Part shown: positions 52,786 through 61,532 of the stretch, one piece after another
Layout: each line of letters opens with the position of its first letter
Position numbering within the stretch: the stretch's first letter is position 1
Assembly: GCF_014843845.1 (NCBI RefSeq)
Contig: NZ_JHQS01000051.1
Coordinates: 1-64,000 of the forward strand
Source of the DNA: Mesorhizobium amorphae
Lineage (GTDB): Bacteria; Pseudomonadota; Alphaproteobacteria; Rhizobiales; Rhizobiaceae
Length of the DNA: 64,000 bases
Direction of reading: 5' to 3'
Notes under the pieces: generated by a model
Told to the model about the DNA's origin: nothing
Database searches by the model: none
What the model saw: the letters and a program-made list of their open reading frames with translations, nothing else
Program-made: the position numbers and the translations under genes

Positions 52786-53655
52786 ATGGCAGCACAGAGT
52801 GCGACCGCGACGCGCAGCGGGCTGAGATCGGCCTTGCCGCTGCTTGCGCCTGCCTATCTCTGGCTGACGGTGGCGATCTTCCTGCCCTTGTCGGCCATGG
52901 TCTTTTTCTCGTTCATGACCGAGTTGCCGCTGTCGGGAAAACCGTGGGCGTTCACGCTCGGCAACTACGCCGCTTTCTTCTCGCAAAGCCTCTATCTGAC
53001 GCTGCTCTTGGCTTCGCTGCGCCTCGGCCTCGAGGTGACGCTGTGGTGCGTCGTCATCGGCTATCCGGCAGCCTATGTGCTGGCCAAGGTACTGAAGGGG
53101 CGCAGCCGCGAGGCAATCTTCCTCCTCGTCATCCTGCCGTTCTGGTCGAACGGGCTGGTGCGCATCTTCTCCTGGGCGATGGTGCTGCGCGAAGGCGGTA
53201 TCCTCGACACGGCTCTCAATGCCGTGTTGCCGTTCAAGATCAACATCGACTTGATGTATTCCTATCCGGCCGTCATCATTGGCCTGGTGCACTCCTACGT
53301 GCCCTACATGGTGCTGACCTGTTATCTCACGCTTCAGGCCATCGATGACTCGCTGATCGAGGCCGGGCGTTCGCTCGGCGCGACGCGGCTGCAAGTGCTG
53401 AAGCGGATCATCATCCCGCTCTCCATGCCCGGGCTGGTGGCGGGTGCGGCTTTGATCTTCGTGCCGGTCGTCGGCTCGTTCATGGAGCCGCGCATCCTTG
53501 GCGGCCGAACCGGTACCTTCTACGGCACGGTCATCGAGGACCAGTTCGTCGCCGTGTTCAACTGGCCGCTTGGCGCGGCCTTGTCCTTCATCCTGCTGGC
53601 TGTGGTGCTGGTCATTTTGGCGGTGGCGTCGCCGGTCCTGCGGAGGGCCGCGTGA
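52786..53655 (+). CDS. PotB-type ABC transporter permease
   Basis: 289 residues from ATG 52786 after GGGGAGGAGAG. Six helices and an EAA loop (IEAGRSLGATRLQVLKRIIIPLSM) are visible. It forms half of the channel and shares a base with its partner's start. Confidence 0.93.
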   Translation: MAAQSATATRSGLRSALPLLAPAYLWLTVAIFLPLSAMVFFSFMTELPLSGKPWAFTLGNYAAFFSQSLYLTLLLASLRLGLEVTLWCVVIGYPAAYVLAKVLKGRSREAIFLLVILPFWSNGLVRIFSWAMVLREGGILDTALNAVLPFKINIDLMYSYPAVIIGLVHSYVPYMVLTCYLTLQAIDDSLIEAGRSLGATRLQVLKRIIIPLSMPGLVAGAALIFVPVVGSFMEPRILGGRTGTFYGTVIEDQFVAVFNWPLGAALSFILLAVVLVILAVASPVLRRAA

Positions 53656-54443
53656 TGATGACGACGCGCGTCCTTGAATGGCTCGGCCGCCTCTACATCT
53701 GGCTGCTGCTCGCCTTCCTCTATCTGCCGATCGTCATCATGGCGCTGATGTCGTTCAACGTTTCGCCCTTCTACCAATTGCCGTTCGAATGGACGACGGA
53801 ATGGTACGCATCGCTATGGCAGAACGACCAGCTGATCTCGGCGACCTGGAACAGCATCGAGATCGCCGTGATCACCACGCTCATCTGCACGGTGCTCGGC
53901 TCGGCGGCGTCGCTGGCGCTTTACCGCTATGACTTCCGCGGCAAGAAAGTCCTGCAGGCGCTGCTGTTTCCGCCGATCGCCATTCCGTGGCTGATCACCG
54001 GCACGGCGATGCTGATCTTCTTCTTCGGGGTCGGCATCGGCCGCGGCCTGTTTGCGATCCTGCTCGGCCATGTGGCGCTGGCGCTGCCCTATGTCATCGT
54101 CGTGGTGTCGGCGCGGCTGCAGACCTTCGCGCCGGAACTGGAAGAGGCGGCGCGCTCGCTCGGCGCCAACCAATGGCAGGTGACCAGCCGTGTGACGCTG
54201 CCATGGATCATGCCCGGCGTGATCGCCGGCGGGCTGTTCGCATTCGCCGTGTCGTTCGACCAGTTCGTCGTCTCCTATTTCCTGTCGACGCCTGGGCAGA
54301 CGACGCTGCCGGTCGAGATCTACGCGGCGATCCGCAAAGGTTTCACGCCCGAGATCAACGCGGTCTCGACGATCATCATCGTCGTCTCGATGGCATTAAT
54401 GCTGCTCACGGCGCGCTTCTTCAAATTCGGCGGAGAGAAATAA
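53655..54443 (+). CDS. PotC-type ABC transporter permease
   Basis: 262 residues. ATG 53655 is chosen because GGAGGG lies seven bases upstream; GTG 53652 and ATG 53658 are possible. Six helices and the EAA loop (LEEAARSLGANQWQVTSRVTLPWI) are clear. Its TAA shares a base with the ATPase start. Confidence 0.92.
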   Translation: MMTTRVLEWLGRLYIWLLLAFLYLPIVIMALMSFNVSPFYQLPFEWTTEWYASLWQNDQLISATWNSIEIAVITTLICTVLGSAASLALYRYDFRGKKVLQALLFPPIAIPWLITGTAMLIFFFGVGIGRGLFAILLGHVALALPYVIVVVSARLQTFAPELEEAARSLGANQWQVTSRVTLPWIMPGVIAGGLFAFAVSFDQFVVSYFLSTPGQTTLPVEIYAAIRKGFTPEINAVSTIIIVVSMALMLLTARFFKFGGEK

Positions 54444-55510
54444 TGGCCGGCGTCCAGGTATCGAACGTCTCCCGCAATTTCGGCGCGCACAAGGCGCTGG
54501 ACGACGTCTCCATCGATTTCGCCGACGGCGGCTTTTATGCACTGCTTGGCCCGTCGGGCAGCGGCAAGACCACGCTGCTCAGGCAGATCGCCGGTTTCGA
54601 CTTTCCCGATTCCGGTCGCATTTCGATCGGCGGCGAGAGCGTCGAGCGGGTGCCTGTGGAGAAGCGGCGCATCGGCATGGTGTTCCAGAATTATGCGCTG
54701 TTCCCGAACATGAGCGTCGCCGACAATGTCGCCTTCGGCCTGTCGGTGCGCGGCGAGCCGAAAGCGACCATCGCAAGCGAGGTGCAGCGCGCGCTCGACC
54801 TGGTGCAGCTTGGCAAGCTCGGCGGGCGCCGTCCGCACCAGCTTTCCGGCGGCCAGCGCCAGCGCGTGGCGCTGGCCCGCGCCATCGTCACCAAGCCGCG
54901 GGTGCTGCTGCTCGACGAGCCACTCGGCGCGCTCGACAAGGCGCTGCGCGTCGACATGCAGATCGAACTGAAGCGCATCCAGCGCGAGATCGGCATCACC
55001 ACCATTTTCGTCACCCACGACCAGGAAGAAGCGCTGACGATGAGCGATCGCATCGGCATATTGCGCGACGGCCGGCTGGTGCAGGAAGGGCCGCCGGAGG
55101 AGATCTACGACAGACCGCAAAGCGAATTCGCCGCCACCTTCCTCGGCGACGCCAACATTTTTCGCGGCGATGCGACTGGCAACGGCATCAAGCTGCCCGA
55201 CGGCACGGAGATTTCTGCAGGCGCCGGCGCGAAGCTTGCTGCCGGCGCCAAGGCCAGCTGCGCCGTTCGGCCCGAACGCATCCAGATATCGACCGGCACG
55301 GGCAGGCTGGAGTCGGCCAACGCCAATAGCCTTAAGGGACAGGTCTCCAAGCGCATCTTCGCCGGCAACAACAGCACATATTTCGTCGAACGTGCCGGGC
55401 AGACACTGAAGGTGATCGTGCAGAATACCGGCGCCGATCGCCTCGCCGAGGGTCAGCCGGTGATGCTCAGCTGGTCGCCGGAAAGCACCGTGCTGATCGC
55501 TGCAGTCTAG
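54443..55510 (+). CDS. PotA-type ABC transporter ATPase
   Basis: 355 residues. Walker A GPSGSGKTT, signature LSGGQRQRVALARAI and Walker B VLLLDEPLGALD are complete. A C-terminal TOBE-like domain follows (CAVRPERIQIS). It drives the importer of this cluster. The next gene starts 131 bases later, the largest gap in the cluster, so a second promoter there is possible. Confidence 0.93.
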   Translation: MAGVQVSNVSRNFGAHKALDDVSIDFADGGFYALLGPSGSGKTTLLRQIAGFDFPDSGRISIGGESVERVPVEKRRIGMVFQNYALFPNMSVADNVAFGLSVRGEPKATIASEVQRALDLVQLGKLGGRRPHQLSGGQRQRVALARAIVTKPRVLLLDEPLGALDKALRVDMQIELKRIQREIGITTIFVTHDQEEALTMSDRIGILRDGRLVQEGPPEEIYDRPQSEFAATFLGDANIFRGDATGNGIKLPDGTEISAGAGAKLAAGAKASCAVRPERIQISTGTGRLESANANSLKGQVSKRIFAGNNSTYFVERAGQTLKVIVQNTGADRLAEGQPVMLSWSPESTVLIAAV

Positions 55511-55641
55511 CGGCGTTGTCGCGTGTCCGATCAGCCGGATGTCGGTATTGGCACTCTCCGGTCCTGATGGGAAATGATGGTGCCGGGCTTGGCTGATGCA
55601 GGGGCCATGGCGTTATATCCAGTCCTCGACGGGAGGAATGG

Positions 55642-56730
55642 ATGGCAAGCACGGGTTTCGAACCGGATGTGAAGGTTCGCACCAGCGAATACCGGATCGG
55701 CTGCATCGGCGCCGGCATGATCATGGCCGAATGCCATCTCGCCGCCTACGAGCAAGCCGGCTTTCCGGTCGTCGCGATCGCTTCGCGCACCAGGGCCAAT
55801 GCCCAGAAGGTCGCCGACCGCTGGGCCATTGCGACCGTTCACGACACGCCGGAGCAGTTGATCGAGGACGAGAGAGTCGAGATCGTCGATCTTGCCTTTC
55901 CGCCCGACCAGCAGCCGGCGCTGATCCGCCACGCGCTGAAGCAGAAGCATATCAAGGCGATCCTGGCGCAGAAGCCGCTGGCGCTGTCGGTCGACGAAGC
56001 GATCGCGCTGCGTGACGAAGCGGCGAAGTCCGGCAAGATCCTCTCGGTCAACCAGAACATGCGCTACGACCAGTCGATGCGTGTGCTGAAGCAGATCATC
56101 GACAATGGCGAGCTTGGCGACATCGTCTTCGCGCAGATCGACATGCATGCGATCCCGCACTGGCAGACTTTCCTCGAAGACTACGACCGGCTGACATTGG
56201 CCAATATGAGCGTGCACCACCTCGACGTGCTGCGCTTCCTGTTCGGCGATCCCCAGGAGATCACCACGCTGACGCGCAAGGACCCGCGCACGCGCTTCGA
56301 GCACTCCGACGGCATCACGGTTTCGACGCTGCGATTTCCCTCAGGCGTGCTCGCCATATCGCTCGAGGATGTCTGGTCCGGACCGCGCCAGGAAGGCTAT
56401 CACGACGACCAGCATATCAACTGGCGCGTCGACGGCACCAAGGGTGTGGCCAAGGGCACGATCGGCTGGCCGAAAGGCGTGGCCTCGACACTGACCTATG
56501 CCTCGACAAAGACGACGGGCGGCGAATGGGTGACGCCGCGCTGGGACACGATGTGGTTCCCGCATGCCTTCATCGGCGTCATGGAACAGCTGCAGCATGC
56601 AGTGAAGACCGGAACGCCACCGGCGCTGTCCGTCGCCGACAACGTCAAGACGATGGCGCTGGTCGAGGCCGGCTACCGCTCCATGGCGGAAGGCCGGACG
56701 ATCAGGCTGTCCGAAATATCGACTGACTGA
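55642..56730 (+). CDS. Gfo/Idh/MocA-family oxidoreductase
   Basis: 362 residues. The NAD(P) Rossmann part has IGCIGAGMIMAECHLAAYEQAGF, and ILAQKPLALSVDEA is the EKP-like catalytic loop with the lysine kept. The family oxidises or reduces sugars and inositols; MocA of rhizopine catabolism belongs to it. A MocD/MocE-like pair two genes downstream strengthens a moc-like reading. GGGAGGA precedes the start. Confidence 0.9.
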   Translation: MASTGFEPDVKVRTSEYRIGCIGAGMIMAECHLAAYEQAGFPVVAIASRTRANAQKVADRWAIATVHDTPEQLIEDERVEIVDLAFPPDQQPALIRHALKQKHIKAILAQKPLALSVDEAIALRDEAAKSGKILSVNQNMRYDQSMRVLKQIIDNGELGDIVFAQIDMHAIPHWQTFLEDYDRLTLANMSVHHLDVLRFLFGDPQEITTLTRKDPRTRFEHSDGITVSTLRFPSGVLAISLEDVWSGPRQEGYHDDQHINWRVDGTKGVAKGTIGWPKGVASTLTYASTKTTGGEWVTPRWDTMWFPHAFIGVMEQLQHAVKTGTPPALSVADNVKTMALVEAGYRSMAEGRTIRLSEISTD

Positions 56731-56787
56731 ACATGTGGCCATCGAATAGCGTGGCGGCTGAATCGCTTACCGGGAGGAGTTCACATC

Positions 56788-57702
56788 ATGATGCAGGCAG
56801 GTATCTTCACCGGCTATTTTCCCTATGAGCTCGAGGAGGTCGCCAGGCGCATTCGCGGGCTCGGCTTCAACACTGTGCAGCTCGACCTGCATTTCAAGGA
56901 TATCGACCTCTCGGCCGGGCAGATTACGAAGGACAAGGCAAGCAAGGTCCGCGATACGTTCCGCGACTACAATTTGCCGATCTGCTGCGTGTCGGGCTAC
57001 ACGAACATCATTCATCCGGACAGGGCCGAGCGCGAGCGGCGACTTGCCTATCTCAAGGAGATCATCCGCAACGCGCGCGAGTTCGGCAGCCCTTACGTGA
57101 TTTCGGAAACCGGCACCTACAACACCGAGTCCGACTGGGTGCATCACCCCAGGAACAAGACCGAGGAAGGGTTCGAGGAATGCCGCAAGGTGATCTCCGA
57201 TCTCGCCCAGACCGCCTATGACCATGGCGCGGTGTTCCTGCTCGAAACCTATGTCAACAACGTCGTCGGTTCGGTCGAGGAGACGGTGAGGATGTTCGCG
57301 CAGGTCGACCATCCCGGCCTTGGCCTGCTGATGGATCCGACAAACTATTTCGAGGCGCACAACATCGACCGCATGGACCAGGTGCTCAACCAGGTGTTCG
57401 ACACGCTGGCCGACAAGATCAAGATCGCGCATGCCAAGGACGTCAAGCGCGCCGGCAGCGACAAGTCGGAGAAGCATGCCGACATCGGCGACGACGACGC
57501 ACATGAGGGGCTGACGTTCCGCGGCGTCGGCGAGATCGAGCTGCCGGCACCCGGTCTCGGCTCGCTCAACTATGACCTTTATCTGAAGCGGCTCAGCGAG
57601 AAGCACCCAAACATCCCGGTCATCATCGAGCATCTGACCGAAGACGATGTGCCGCGCGCGAAAACTTTCCTCGATGGGAAATTCCGCGCCAACGGCCTTT
57701 GA
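56788..57702 (+). CDS. Sugar phosphate isomerase/epimerase (AP-endonuclease-2 barrel)
   Basis: 304 residues. The barrel has FNTVQLDLHFKDID at the start and the likely metal ligands Glu in FLLETYVNN, Asp in GLLMDPTNYFE, His in IAHAKDVKR and Glu in VIIEHLTEDD. MocC, IolE and sugar epimerases share this fold. It follows the Gfo/Idh gene with GGGAGGAG upstream and probably acts on that enzyme's product. Confidence 0.88.
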   Translation: MMQAGIFTGYFPYELEEVARRIRGLGFNTVQLDLHFKDIDLSAGQITKDKASKVRDTFRDYNLPICCVSGYTNIIHPDRAERERRLAYLKEIIRNAREFGSPYVISETGTYNTESDWVHHPRNKTEEGFEECRKVISDLAQTAYDHGAVFLLETYVNNVVGSVEETVRMFAQVDHPGLGLLMDPTNYFEAHNIDRMDQVLNQVFDTLADKIKIAHAKDVKRAGSDKSEKHADIGDDDAHEGLTFRGVGEIELPAPGLGSLNYDLYLKRLSEKHPNIPVIIEHLTEDDVPRAKTFLDGKFRANGL

Positions 57703-57721
57703 GGGCCGGCGGGAGGTGACA

Positions 57722-58816
57722 ATGGCGACGACGGCCAAGACAAAACGCGATTACAGCCTGGTCGGCGAAAGCACCCGTCGGGCGATCGAGACCGGGCTTG
57801 CCTCGGCCGAATGGTACCACACCGACGTCTCGCGCAAGACGATGAAGGAGTTGATGCAGCGTTCCGACGGTCCGGCGATCCGCGACACGATCATCTGGAT
57901 CGCCGCCATACTGGGCTCGGCGGCCGGCATCATCTGGTTCTGGGGCACCTGGTGGGTCGTGCCGTTCCTGGTCGTCTATGGCGTGCTCTACGGCTCCTCA
58001 AGCGACTCGCGCTGGCACGAATGCGGCCACGGCACCGCCTTTCGCACGCGCTGGATGAACGATGTCGTCTACCAGATCGCCAGCTTCATGGTGATGCGCA
58101 ATCCGGTGACATGGCGCTGGAGCCATGCCCGCCACCACACCGACACCATCATCGTCGGGCGCGACGCCGAGATTGCGGTGATGCGGCCGCCAGACTTGCT
58201 GAAGGCGGGACTGGCTTTCACCGGCATACTCGATTTCCGCTACTCGCTGCCGGCACTGGTGCGCCAGGCGTTGGGCAGGCTGTCGGACGACGAGAAGAGC
58301 TACGTTCCCGAGATGGAACAGGCCAAGGCCGTCACCGCCGCGCGCTGGCATGTCGCCATCTATGTCGCGACGATCGCTCTTGCGATCGCGCTGAGGTCTT
58401 GGCTGCCGCTGGCGCTGATCGGCTTGCCGCGCCTCTACGGCACCTGGCACATGGTAATGACCGGCCTGCTGCAGCATATCGGGCTCGCCGACAATGTCGT
58501 CGACCACCGGCTGAATACCCGCACCGTCTACATGAACCCGATCAGCCGCTTCATCTACTGGAACATGAACTACCATGTCGAACATCACATGTTCCCGATG
58601 GTGCCCTATCATGCGCTGCCCAGGCTGCACGAACTGATCAAGCACGATCTGCCCGTGGCGAACCCGTCGATCTGGCATGCCTATCGTGAGGTCTGGCCGG
58701 TACTTCTGAGGCAGCTGAGATATGAGGACTATTACCTCAAGCGCGAATTGCCGCCGACGGCGCGGCCCTATCGCGAAGAGTTCCATGGGGTCGATATGTC
58801 GGCTGCGGCCGAATAG
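57722..58816 (+). CDS. Membrane di-iron desaturase/hydroxylase, MocD-like
   Basis: 364 residues from ATG 57722 (GGGAGGTGAC upstream). The three histidine boxes are complete: H99-ECG-H103, H135-AR-H138-H139 and a late HVEHH. Hydrophobic stretches at about 56-90 and 225-250 place it in the membrane. The fold is that of fatty-acid desaturases, but the pairing with a MocE-type Rieske protein 47 bases downstream is the layout of MocD/MocE, which demethylate 3-O-methyl-scyllo-inosamine. A role in oxidising the imported compound, not a lipid, is favoured by context. Confidence 0.85.
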   Translation: MATTAKTKRDYSLVGESTRRAIETGLASAEWYHTDVSRKTMKELMQRSDGPAIRDTIIWIAAILGSAAGIIWFWGTWWVVPFLVVYGVLYGSSSDSRWHECGHGTAFRTRWMNDVVYQIASFMVMRNPVTWRWSHARHHTDTIIVGRDAEIAVMRPPDLLKAGLAFTGILDFRYSLPALVRQALGRLSDDEKSYVPEMEQAKAVTAARWHVAIYVATIALAIALRSWLPLALIGLPRLYGTWHMVMTGLLQHIGLADNVVDHRLNTRTVYMNPISRFIYWNMNYHVEHHMFPMVPYHALPRLHELIKHDLPVANPSIWHAYREVWPVLLRQLRYEDYYLKRELPPTARPYREEFHGVDMSAAAE

Positions 58817-58863
58817 CTTTGGCCGTGATCCGTCGTGCTGGCGGGGACTAGGAGGAGACGGAA

Positions 58864-59178
58864 ATGGCCGAATGGGTCGAGGCGTGTGCCGTGGACGATG
58901 TCGACGAGGAGGATGTTATCCGCTTCGATCATGGCGGCCGTACCTTTGCGATTTATCGCTCCCCGGACGACCGTTTTTTCGCCACGGACGGGTTCTGCAC
59001 GCATGAGAAGGCGCATCTTGCCGACGGCCTCGTGATGGACGAGATCATCGAATGCCCCAAGCACAATGGCCGCTTCAACTACAAGACCGGGCAGGCCAAG
59101 GGAGCTCCGGTGTGCGTCAACCTCAAAACCTATGCGGTCAAGGTCGCGGCCGGCAAGGTCATGATCGAGATCGACTGA
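58864..59178 (+). CDS. Rieske-type 2Fe-2S ferredoxin, MocE-like
   Basis: 104 residues with both Rieske pairs: C45-T-H47 and C64-P-K-H67. This size and motif spacing fit the MocE/NirD-like small ferredoxins. It should pass electrons to the MocD-like oxygenase encoded just upstream. No dedicated reductase (MocF-like) is found in the window, so a general ferredoxin reductase would be needed. GGAGGAGACGG precedes the start. Confidence 0.9.
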   Translation: MAEWVEACAVDDVDEEDVIRFDHGGRTFAIYRSPDDRFFATDGFCTHEKAHLADGLVMDEIIECPKHNGRFNYKTGQAKGAPVCVNLKTYAVKVAAGKVMIEID

Positions 59179-59208
59179 TCGCATCCCAAACCGCAAGGAA
59201 CCAGTCCG

Positions 59209-60012
59209 ATGAGCCGTAAGAGACCGACGATCGCAGATTTGCGCGCCACGAAAGGCAAGCGGCAGCTGACCATGCTGCGCGTGCTGACCATGGATGAGGC
59301 CGAAGCCGCCGAACGGGCCGGTGTCGACATTGTGTCGGTGCCGCCGGAACTGGTGCTTAATCCTCAGTATCGCGATGCGGCGCCGAGCCTGTTCACCATG
59401 CCCGGCGAGAATTTTTTCGAGATCGGCACCGCCGACGATTTCGTGCGCTGGGCGTTCCGCCTCTACAAGGCCGGCGCCGACGCCGTCTATTGCAGCGCCG
59501 GCTACGCCACCGTCAAGCGGATGGCCGACGATGCGATCCCGGTGATCGGCCATGTCGGCCTGATCCCGTCGCGCGCCACCTGGACCGGGGGCTTCAAGGC
59601 CGTCGGCAAGACCGCCGACACCGCCATGCAGGTCTTCGAGGCGGTCAAGCAACTGGAAACCGCGGGCGCCATCGGCGCAGAGATCGAGGTGGTGCCGGTC
59701 GAGGTGGCCAAGGCGATCTCGGAACGCACCTCGCTGATCATGCTGTCGATGGGGGCAGGCACCGGCTGCGACGCGCAATACCTGTTCGCCGAGGACATAC
59801 TCGGCCAGAACCGCGGTCACATGCCCCGCCATTCCAAGGTCTATCGCAACTTCGCCGCCGAATACGACCGGCTGCAGGCGGAACGCATCGCCGCTTTCTC
59901 GGAGTACGTCGCGGACGTCAACAGCGGAGCGTACCCGGAAGACAGGCACGTCGTGCACATGGATCCGAACGAACTCAGCCTGTTCATGAAGAGGGTCGAT
60001 GGCGTGGCCTGA
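59209..60012 (+). CDS. Divergent PanB-like (ketopantoate hydroxymethyltransferase family) protein
   Basis: 267 residues. The later part fits PanB: IPVIGHVGLIPSR, EIEVVPVEVAKAI with the catalytic Glu, and MGAGTGCDAQ. The N-terminal metal motif is not kept: where PanB has VGDSLGM, residues 42-48 here read VSVPPEL, so the metal-binding Asp is missing. It is unlikely to make pantothenate. It may be a lyase or transferase for the one-carbon or keto-acid product of this pathway, in the wider PEP-mutase/PanB barrel superfamily. Last gene of the cluster. Confidence 0.8.
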   Translation: MSRKRPTIADLRATKGKRQLTMLRVLTMDEAEAAERAGVDIVSVPPELVLNPQYRDAAPSLFTMPGENFFEIGTADDFVRWAFRLYKAGADAVYCSAGYATVKRMADDAIPVIGHVGLIPSRATWTGGFKAVGKTADTAMQVFEAVKQLETAGAIGAEIEVVPVEVAKAISERTSLIMLSMGAGTGCDAQYLFAEDILGQNRGHMPRHSKVYRNFAAEYDRLQAERIAAFSEYVADVNSGAYPEDRHVVHMDPNELSLFMKRVDGVA

Positions 60013-60050
60013 GCGCCCGGGCCTGCCTTGGTTCGGCTCGTTAGCCGCAG

Positions 60051-61532
60051 CTAAGCCTGCCAGCTCCCCTTGGCGAGCGCGGCGTAGAGCGCCTCGGCCT
60101 CGACGCCGAGCGGCCTGTCTTCGGTGAGCTTCGGCACGTGCGTGCGCACCGCCGCATGGATCACGCCGGTGGCCGGCGCCAGCGTCAGCCCATCGCGCAG
60201 GTCTATCGCCTGTGCGGCGGCCATCAGTTCGAAGGCGATCAACCGCCGCCACAGCACGATCATCTCGGCGCATTTCGAAACGGCCAGCAGAGTCTGCGTG
60301 GCATGGTCCTCGACGCCTTCCGAGACCGGCAAGAAGTCGAGCATCACCGGATTGGCCTTGTGACGGAGCGTGGCCAGGATCGCCGCCACTGTCTTTTGCA
60401 GCGGCACGAAGCCGGCCGAGGCGCCGCCGAGCGGCGACAGATATTTCGGCAAGCCGTTGCGGCCGGAGCCGGTTAGCTGGATGAAGCGGGCGGCGCAGGC
60501 GGCGGCCGCTTGCGCAATGGCGAGGCCGAGAGTCTCGAAGCCCAATGCCAGCGACGCGGTGTGGAAGTTGCCGGTCGACAGCACCAATTCGTCTTCGCCC
60601 AGCACCAGCGGATTGTCGGCAGCTGAATTGAGTTCGATCTCGGCGGCCAGCCGCGCGTGATCGATCGCCTGGATCAGCGCGCCGTGGATCGACGGCATAC
60701 AGCGGATCGACAGGGGATCCTGCAAGGTCGTCGGCGCGGGGGGCTCATTGCGGGCAAGCAATTCCCGCAGGCCCTTTGCCGCCAGTTGCTGGCATGCGGC
60801 GGGCCGCGCCAGATGCAGGCGCGGGTCGAGGACGGTGTGGTTGGCGCCGATGCCTTCCATGGTCAGAGCGCCGGCCTGCTGCTGTTGGGCGAAGGCAGAG
60901 AGCGCATCGGCGAGCGCCAGCGCGCCGCTGCCGGTGGAGCCGGCCGAGGCATTGATCAGCGACAGCCCGTCCTTGGGTGCCAGGCTTACGGGCGCGAGGC
61001 GCGCCATCATCAGCGCCTTGGCCGAGGGCATGCGCCGGCCCTGATAGTCGGCTTCGCCTTCGCCGATCAGCATGCGGCCGAGCGCCGCCATCAGCACCAG
61101 GTCGCCGGCGCCGATCGAAGCCAGCGACGGCATGACCGGATGGACACCGGCGTTGAGCGCGTCGAGCAAGGCTACGAACACATGCGGCGACAGGCCGGAG
61201 CCGCCTGCAGCAAGCATCGCGACGCGGGCAAACATGACGGCGCGCACGGTTTCGAAGGGTAAAGGCTCGCCGACCGCACCACTGCGACCGTCGAGAAGCT
61301 GGCGCTGGAAGGCGCTGGCGTCGCCGCTGACCGACGTGCCGAGATTGGCGCCGAGCCCGGTGTTGAGACCGTAGATCTGCTGGCCGGCGGCCGCGGCGTC
61401 ATCGAGCACCTTGCGCGCCTTGACCAGCCGTTCCAGGACAGTGGGTGTGACCTCCACCTTGCATCCCTCGCGGGCGACGGATGCAACGTCCTCGATGCTG
61501 ACGCCGGCGCCGGTGAGAACGAGCGGGCTCAT
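60051..61532 (-). CDS. Histidine/aromatic ammonia-lyase-family protein lacking the MIO serine
   Basis: 493 residues from ATG 61532, overlapping the preceding gene by ATGA. The lyase fold is clear: IYGLNTGLGA (Tyr54), SLINASAG (Asn194), STGNFHTASL and GVEDHATQT (Glu). The MIO-forming Ala-Ser-Gly is absent: in the place of GASGDL it reads I140-GAGDL. The active-site Tyr of QDPYSLRC is Leu274, and the HAL His of LSHAAGVGE is Arg83. It may bind amino acids without deaminating them, or catalyse something else. Extension upstream of 61532 is shadow. Confidence 0.85.
   Translation of the reverse strand: MSPLVLTGAGVSIEDVASVAREGCKVEVTPTVLERLVKARKVLDDAAAAGQQIYGLNTGLGANLGTSVSGDASAFQRQLLDGRSGAVGEPLPFETVRAVMFARVAMLAAGGSGLSPHVFVALLDALNAGVHPVMPSLASIGAGDLVLMAALGRMLIGEGEADYQGRRMPSAKALMMARLAPVSLAPKDGLSLINASAGSTGSGALALADALSAFAQQQQAGALTMEGIGANHTVLDPRLHLARPAACQQLAAKGLRELLARNEPPAPTTLQDPLSIRCMPSIHGALIQAIDHARLAAEIELNSAADNPLVLGEDELVLSTGNFHTASLALGFETLGLAIAQAAAACAARFIQLTGSGRNGLPKYLSPLGGASAGFVPLQKTVAAILATLRHKANPVMLDFLPVSEGVEDHATQTLLAVSKCAEMIVLWRRLIAFELMAAAQAIDLRDGLTLAPATGVIHAAVRTHVPKLTEDRPLGVEAEALYAALAKGSWQA

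Noticed and set aside
57722..58816. Acyl-lipid desaturase
   Set aside because: The adjacent MocE-like Rieske gene and catabolic context favour a MocD-like oxygenase, though the fold alone cannot exclude a lipid role.
60034..60047. CGGCT-CGTT-AGCCG hairpin between convergent genes as a terminator
   Set aside because: The stem is only five pairs and no T run follows on either strand.
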